From contig NC_134373.1 in assembly GCF_035582795.1 (NCBI RefSeq), positions 27,684,501-27,748,500 on the forward strand: a stretch of 64,000 nucleotides of DNA, written 5' to 3'. The notes below the pieces were generated by a model. The model was given only the letters and a program-made list of their open reading frames with translations. It made no database searches and was not told the origin of the DNA. This DNA comes from Mycteria americana. Its lineage: Eukaryota; Chordata; Aves; Ciconiiformes; Ciconiidae. Position numbers and translations under genes: made by a program. Shown piece by piece: positions 59,401 through 64,000 of the stretch (positions within the stretch are counted from its first letter, which is position 1; the number at the start of each line of letters is the position of its first letter).

Positions 59401-62400
59401 AGATCAGCTGTAAGCCCACAGGGCTTGTCCTCTGGCCATCTATGACTCACAAACACTTGGAACATTACAAAACTGTGCCTTTAATAAACTGAAAAATAAT
59501 TTTAAAAATCCTTCTGGGGATTTAACAGTTCCCATCTGTTGGTCTACCTGCTCTGTCCATTTTCAGTTTAGTTCATGCAATGGAAGGAAATGAGTCTACT
59601 AGGAAACAAGGAAATTAATGTGGTAGGAAAGTTAGAAAGCTAAATAGGAAGGGTTATACCACACCATCCAACCTTCCCTGAAAACACAGAAGAAAACATA
59701 GTATGGAGAGGTAATGAGTTAGAGTATATTGAGTCAGGGTGTGTCCTGCCAGGAACATTCTAGCTCAGGGTCTCCCAAACTGTGGCAATGGGGGGATCAC
59801 AGCTGATGCACAAACTACTTCAAAGCAGCACACCCACAGCTCCTAGTCCTACACCACTGCAGAGGAGACAGGGAATACTTCAGAAATGGCCCCACAAATC
59901 CTTCTGCATGCAGCTCAGAGACTCTGAGGCCCCGTGTTCATAGTTCCTCTTCCAAAAGACAGTGTCACTGTTGCTTTTCCTCCTCGCCACCCCTCAACCC
60001 AGCTGCTGAATTTACAGCCTCCTCTTTCCCTCTGACCAGTCCATTTCTCTTCTCCAGACTATCCAGTTAACGCAGATTTCTCAGGCAGAATAGAAACTCC
60101 CACTGGCTGTAATACACCAGCAGAGGCCTTATTAAGTGCCACAGAGAGGGAGAGCATGGAGTCACAAGCCAACTTTGGTTACAACCCCTTTTCCCCATGT
60201 GGTATTTACCTTTTTCCCACTATTGTGGCTCACATTGAGAATCACAGTCTTCTGTAGCACACACTGTCCTGCAGAATTGCTGCCCATCCAGTAGTTCTTC
60301 CACCTGATGTTCATTATTCCCAATGAACAGAACAGCACATTTGCCTAACAAGCTGTGTCCTGCTTTTTTCCCCTTTTCAGACCATTTATGAGGTTTGCAA
60401 AGATCATTTTTTAGTTCTAATCTTCTCAGCCATTGTGCTTGCCATGTCTCTCAATGTGGTGTCATTTCCAGATTTCATAAGCACATTTTGTCTTCAGCCA
60501 AATCATGCTCAGCCCAAGATGGCCACCCCGGGAGTAACCACTAGACACAGCTCTGTATATAACCTTCTAACTGCTTTTGCAGCTATTTTATCATACATCA
60601 AAATATGCAATAGCTTCCTAGCCTGCTTTTGAGAATGTCACTTAAAACAGCATCAAAGCCTTATTAAAATCAACATAAATAATTTCCATTTAAAAAGCCT
60701 GTTTCTCTCTCACAAAAAAAAGTTAATTTGACATCATTTGTTCTTTAAGAAAAAACCCTGTTTTTCCTTTTACTTATTGTCTTCTGAGAACCTATAAATG
60801 GTTTAATTATTTGTTATGCTAGTTTCTAGTAACCAAAGCATAAGTAGTCTATAACTCCCTCATCCCTTTTTAAAAGTAGATGGTATATGTGTAATCTCAC
60901 CCATCTTTTCAAGGAAAATCATTATTGTTTGTGTGAATACTTTAGCCAGTTTTATGTTTGCCTTGGATGAAATTCACCTGGCTTAGCTGATTTGAAAACA
61001 TCTCCACTGTTTAAGCACACTCGTGACTTTTCCTAGTTTATCTTGAATCACTTTTTGCTGCTGGTGTTAATTGTGTTATGCCTGAATGCAGGTGACCTTT
61101 GTAAACGGACAGTCTTCCACAGCTGTCAATTATTTAGTTAGCTCAAAAGGCAGAAGCATATGCTGTGGGTTCAAAGATTTCAGCCCAGCTGAAACTCATG
61201 TAGCCATGAGGAGGAGCCTATATAATGGAATTTCATCTTATTTCTTTAAGAAGTAGAGAGAATATTAAAGTTGCAAAAGTCCAACTCCAAAATGCCAGGA
61301 AATTCTGACATTAAAGTTTCTCTTGCAACCTTAACTAAGTACTTTGTGTCTGTATATTATGATACAGGTTCAACTACAGGAGCAGGTGCTTTTTTTGTCC
61401 CACAGTGCCATAGCCTCTTTCAATACATATTGGGATAAAATGAGGGCTGTGCACTAAGGGAGTCATAAGACTCTTGCCTCATTTGTTACAAAAATTGAGA
61501 GACATAGAGCAAAAGAGGCAATTCTTATGATTATGGTAACTGAATGACATTTTAAGAATTAAATTCTCTGGTTTTGTTCAGCAGGTTGCCTGTGTTCTGA
61601 TTTACAAATCAGTTGAACCCAAGTCTCTCACCAGTAGGCACTGGTTATGTGAGTCACATTTTCTTAGTGCTGTTTGAGATACAGTCAGATCTGTGTAAGT
61701 GCCGAGCACTCACAGGTGTTCATGAAAGGAGCTTCACTTTCAACACAAATAAAATGCCTTATAATGCTAAATGTTCTGAAAAAATCAGCTGCAAGGCATC
61801 TCAGAGGGGCACTGAGACTTCATAGACATCTGTAGCTTTTAAAATCCTTGTGCCTTTGATGCCACATATAAGTTTATCAGCATGTATGTCACATGCTATT
61901 GCAAAAAAAGTATTGATGTGAAGTACTTACATGTTACGGTGGCATGTGTTATTGAGAGATTGCTTTGCACAATCTGTGCAAATGAGTTTTGGCCGCACTT
62001 TGAAATACAAGGGCAAAACAAAATGCTGGATTGGCTTCTCATTAAATGCTTTCTTATGCCCCACTATATAAGCCTGGCATGCCAGAGAAAGAATAGCATG
62101 AACTCCCGTGATTGAAGATTGCTTCAGATTGTATACCTATAAGGAACAGGGAGGGAGGGATTAATTTTATGTGATTATATTAAAAATTGGCATGATGTAA
62201 CTTCTTCGTATTTGCCATTGCACTTTCATGGTATGTAGACTTCTTTGCATGCATTTCTAAGGCAGAAAAAAAATACTGCAGTGGGCTTTTTTCCCCCGTT
62301 TTTCAGTTCAGCCACTGGAGGGCCACATGATCCCAGTCACCTAGGCAGAGGAAGCCATACAGCCTGCAGAATTAGGTAGCGTGCACCCAGCAAGCACCAC

Positions 62401-64000
62401 CAAACTGCCGAGTAATTTCTGCATACATGTATGGCAGAAATCAGACAATAACAAAAAAAAAAAACCAAACATATTTTTTATATTTTTACATTGTACTTTT
62501 TTTGGAAGGTAGATTTATAAATTTCTTCCTGCATCTAAAATCTATTAAGCTGGGTTTCTGCTTAGGATGATGTTTTCATTAGTTCTAAACCCATGGATTA
62601 GCCAAAGGATTTCTGAAGGAGATGATGCGAGGCCCACTCAGCCTGGTCTCACATGAGGTGAAATATTTTCCCCTGCTAAGTAACTGAAAACCTGACACAT
62701 GTTTCTACTCTTGAAATAACTCTGGCAGACTTTTCTGGATTAGTTGTTAAATCCATTACAACAGATGATTTCTTTATTACGTTTTAGAGGCCTATCAGCA
62801 GTGTAGGGTCTGTTTTTCTTTAAAATGAATAGAAATAGTTTGGCTCAACTGAACTCCAGAACACCTGGGTTCCTGGAGAGGACCAGAGAGTTCATGTCAG
62901 ATACGCTCACACTGAAGAAAGCAACAGCCCAGCAAGAGTAGCAAATAGCGTTTGAAAAAAGTTAAAGCCAGTGTTTTAGGGAGAGGTAATAAGTACAAAG
63001 CAGATGCCAGTAAAATGAAATGGCACCTTAGAAACTGGGAGAAAATGCAGACTGCATTATAGGACACAGTGAAACATTGTTTTGCCCAGAAGTCTGTATT
63101 GGCTGCTGCTATTTCAGATTTGGTTATTGCAGAAGCAGAATCTCATCCATCTTGTCCTCCACATGCTTTGGTTTCACAGTCTTTCTCTCTGTCTCACCTC
63201 TCTCTGTGCAGTAAGTCTTTGTTTGCAGCCATTAGCAATCCAGCTGTGTTTTCGGCATCTCGGGAAAGCGCTTTCATGCAGCGGGATTGTTCTGGACGAG
63301 CTAGCTAGGATAACTCACTGTGTGAAGGATTTGCTTTGTGGATGCACAAGGATAAGCCTTTAGTATCCTCCCGGTTTCATCCTCCCCCCACCAGCATCAT
63401 GCACGTATGCATGCACGCACACACACGCGCTGGCTAATGGTCCAATTTAATCCTTACAGCACAGGGATTTGTTCCTTATCCATCCAACTGGCCTGCGGGA
63501 GGGGACGGGGAGAGTCTTCAGCTGCCGAACAAGGCTCTTTCCGTGCTGGGAGGGAAGATCCCATTTTAAATCCCTATTTGTTTGCCTGCACCTGGAGGCA
63601 GATTGAAATCAGACTGGAAGGATGGAAGTTTGGATCTTTAGAAAAAATATCAGCCTCAATGCACTTTAAAATTGGAGCATTGCAAACATGGAGGATGGGA
63701 CGTCATGTTTTAAAGCCTTTAATTCTTGTGAGTTCCCAGGTTGTACAGGTTTGGGGGACAAAGCAGCAGTATGAAGGAGGGAGCTGCTATTTGAGAGGAA
63801 AGAAGAAGAGATTAAGTTTGGTTTTTATTTGCATAAATTGATGCTAACCCATGACACTAGCAGATACATGACAGTGTCAGATGTAGAGGCAGGGGAAGAA
63901 CAATTTCACGTTTTCCCTGTCAGTTATTTTCTGCAAGAATTCCTTGGAGGGAAGGGAGTCATTAAGATGACAACTGCTGATTTCTGCAGGTTTTTTGTAC
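56450..64000. other. 5' flank of XRCC5, no confident gene
   Basis: About 7.5 kb with only short open frames. A short CA run lies at 57591-57602 and a CA/CG-rich run at about 63408-63428. A 40-nt minus-strand block at 58911-58950 is bounded by a good acceptor and donor, but its product is unrecognised. TMEM169, the expected neighbour in mammals, is not seen. Confidence 0.55.

Noticed and set aside
63407..63841. 144-codon plus-strand open frame near the window end
   Set aside because: Starts in a CA/CG-rich simple repeat, with no recognised homology. It could be part of a gene beyond the edge, but nothing supports that.
1..64000. CRISPR arrays, bacterial-type operons, phage or plasmid features
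   Set aside because: The window is a vertebrate intron-rich gene region; no such structures are present.

Overview
The window is vertebrate nuclear DNA, almost certainly from a bird. It is AT-rich, intron-dominated sequence with one CpG island. It carries CR1 LINE copies with the avian 3' signature (tandem ATTCTGTG units after a TTCCAACCT-type stretch), an avian-type retroviral LTR fragment, and only a few ancient MIR-like SINEs. The best-preserved CR1 resembles families common in neoavian birds. That lineage hint is inference, and the species cannot be named.

One protein-coding gene fills most of the window. It is XRCC5, encoding Ku80 (Ku86), on the minus strand. All 21 coding exons were assembled by hand from 55954 (ATG) down to 3678 (TGA). 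Every junction is GT-AG, every phase matches its neighbour, and the total of 2193 nt gives a 730-residue protein against 732 in human. No frameshift, stop or missing exon was found. Ku80 pairs with Ku70 to form the ring that loads on DNA double-strand breaks and recruits DNA-PKcs for non-homologous end joining. All expected parts are encoded: N-terminal alpha/beta domain, beta-barrel, arm, nuclear-localisation segment, C-terminal helical domain and the acidic DNA-PKcs-binding tail.

Layout: 1-2565 is 3' flank with nothing recognised. About 2566-3677 is probable XRCC5 3' UTR with a 23-nt A tract. 3678-55954 is XRCC5, with mobile elements in introns 2, 5, 7, 13 and 14. About 55430-56290 is a CpG island with a TATA-less promoter, exon 1 and a 55-bp tandem repeat just inside intron 1. 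56400-64000 is 5' flank with no confident gene. In mammals the neighbours are TMEM169 (5') and MARCHF4 (3'); neither coding sequence is visible here.

I found no clearly new biological system. The observations most worth a second look are a 147-codon stop-free frame running into the Ku80 start codon, the nearly perfect 55-bp repeat in the intron 1 CpG island, a long intact CR1 reverse-transcriptase frame antisense in intron 2, and a strong G-quadruplex-type sequence in the LTR fragment.
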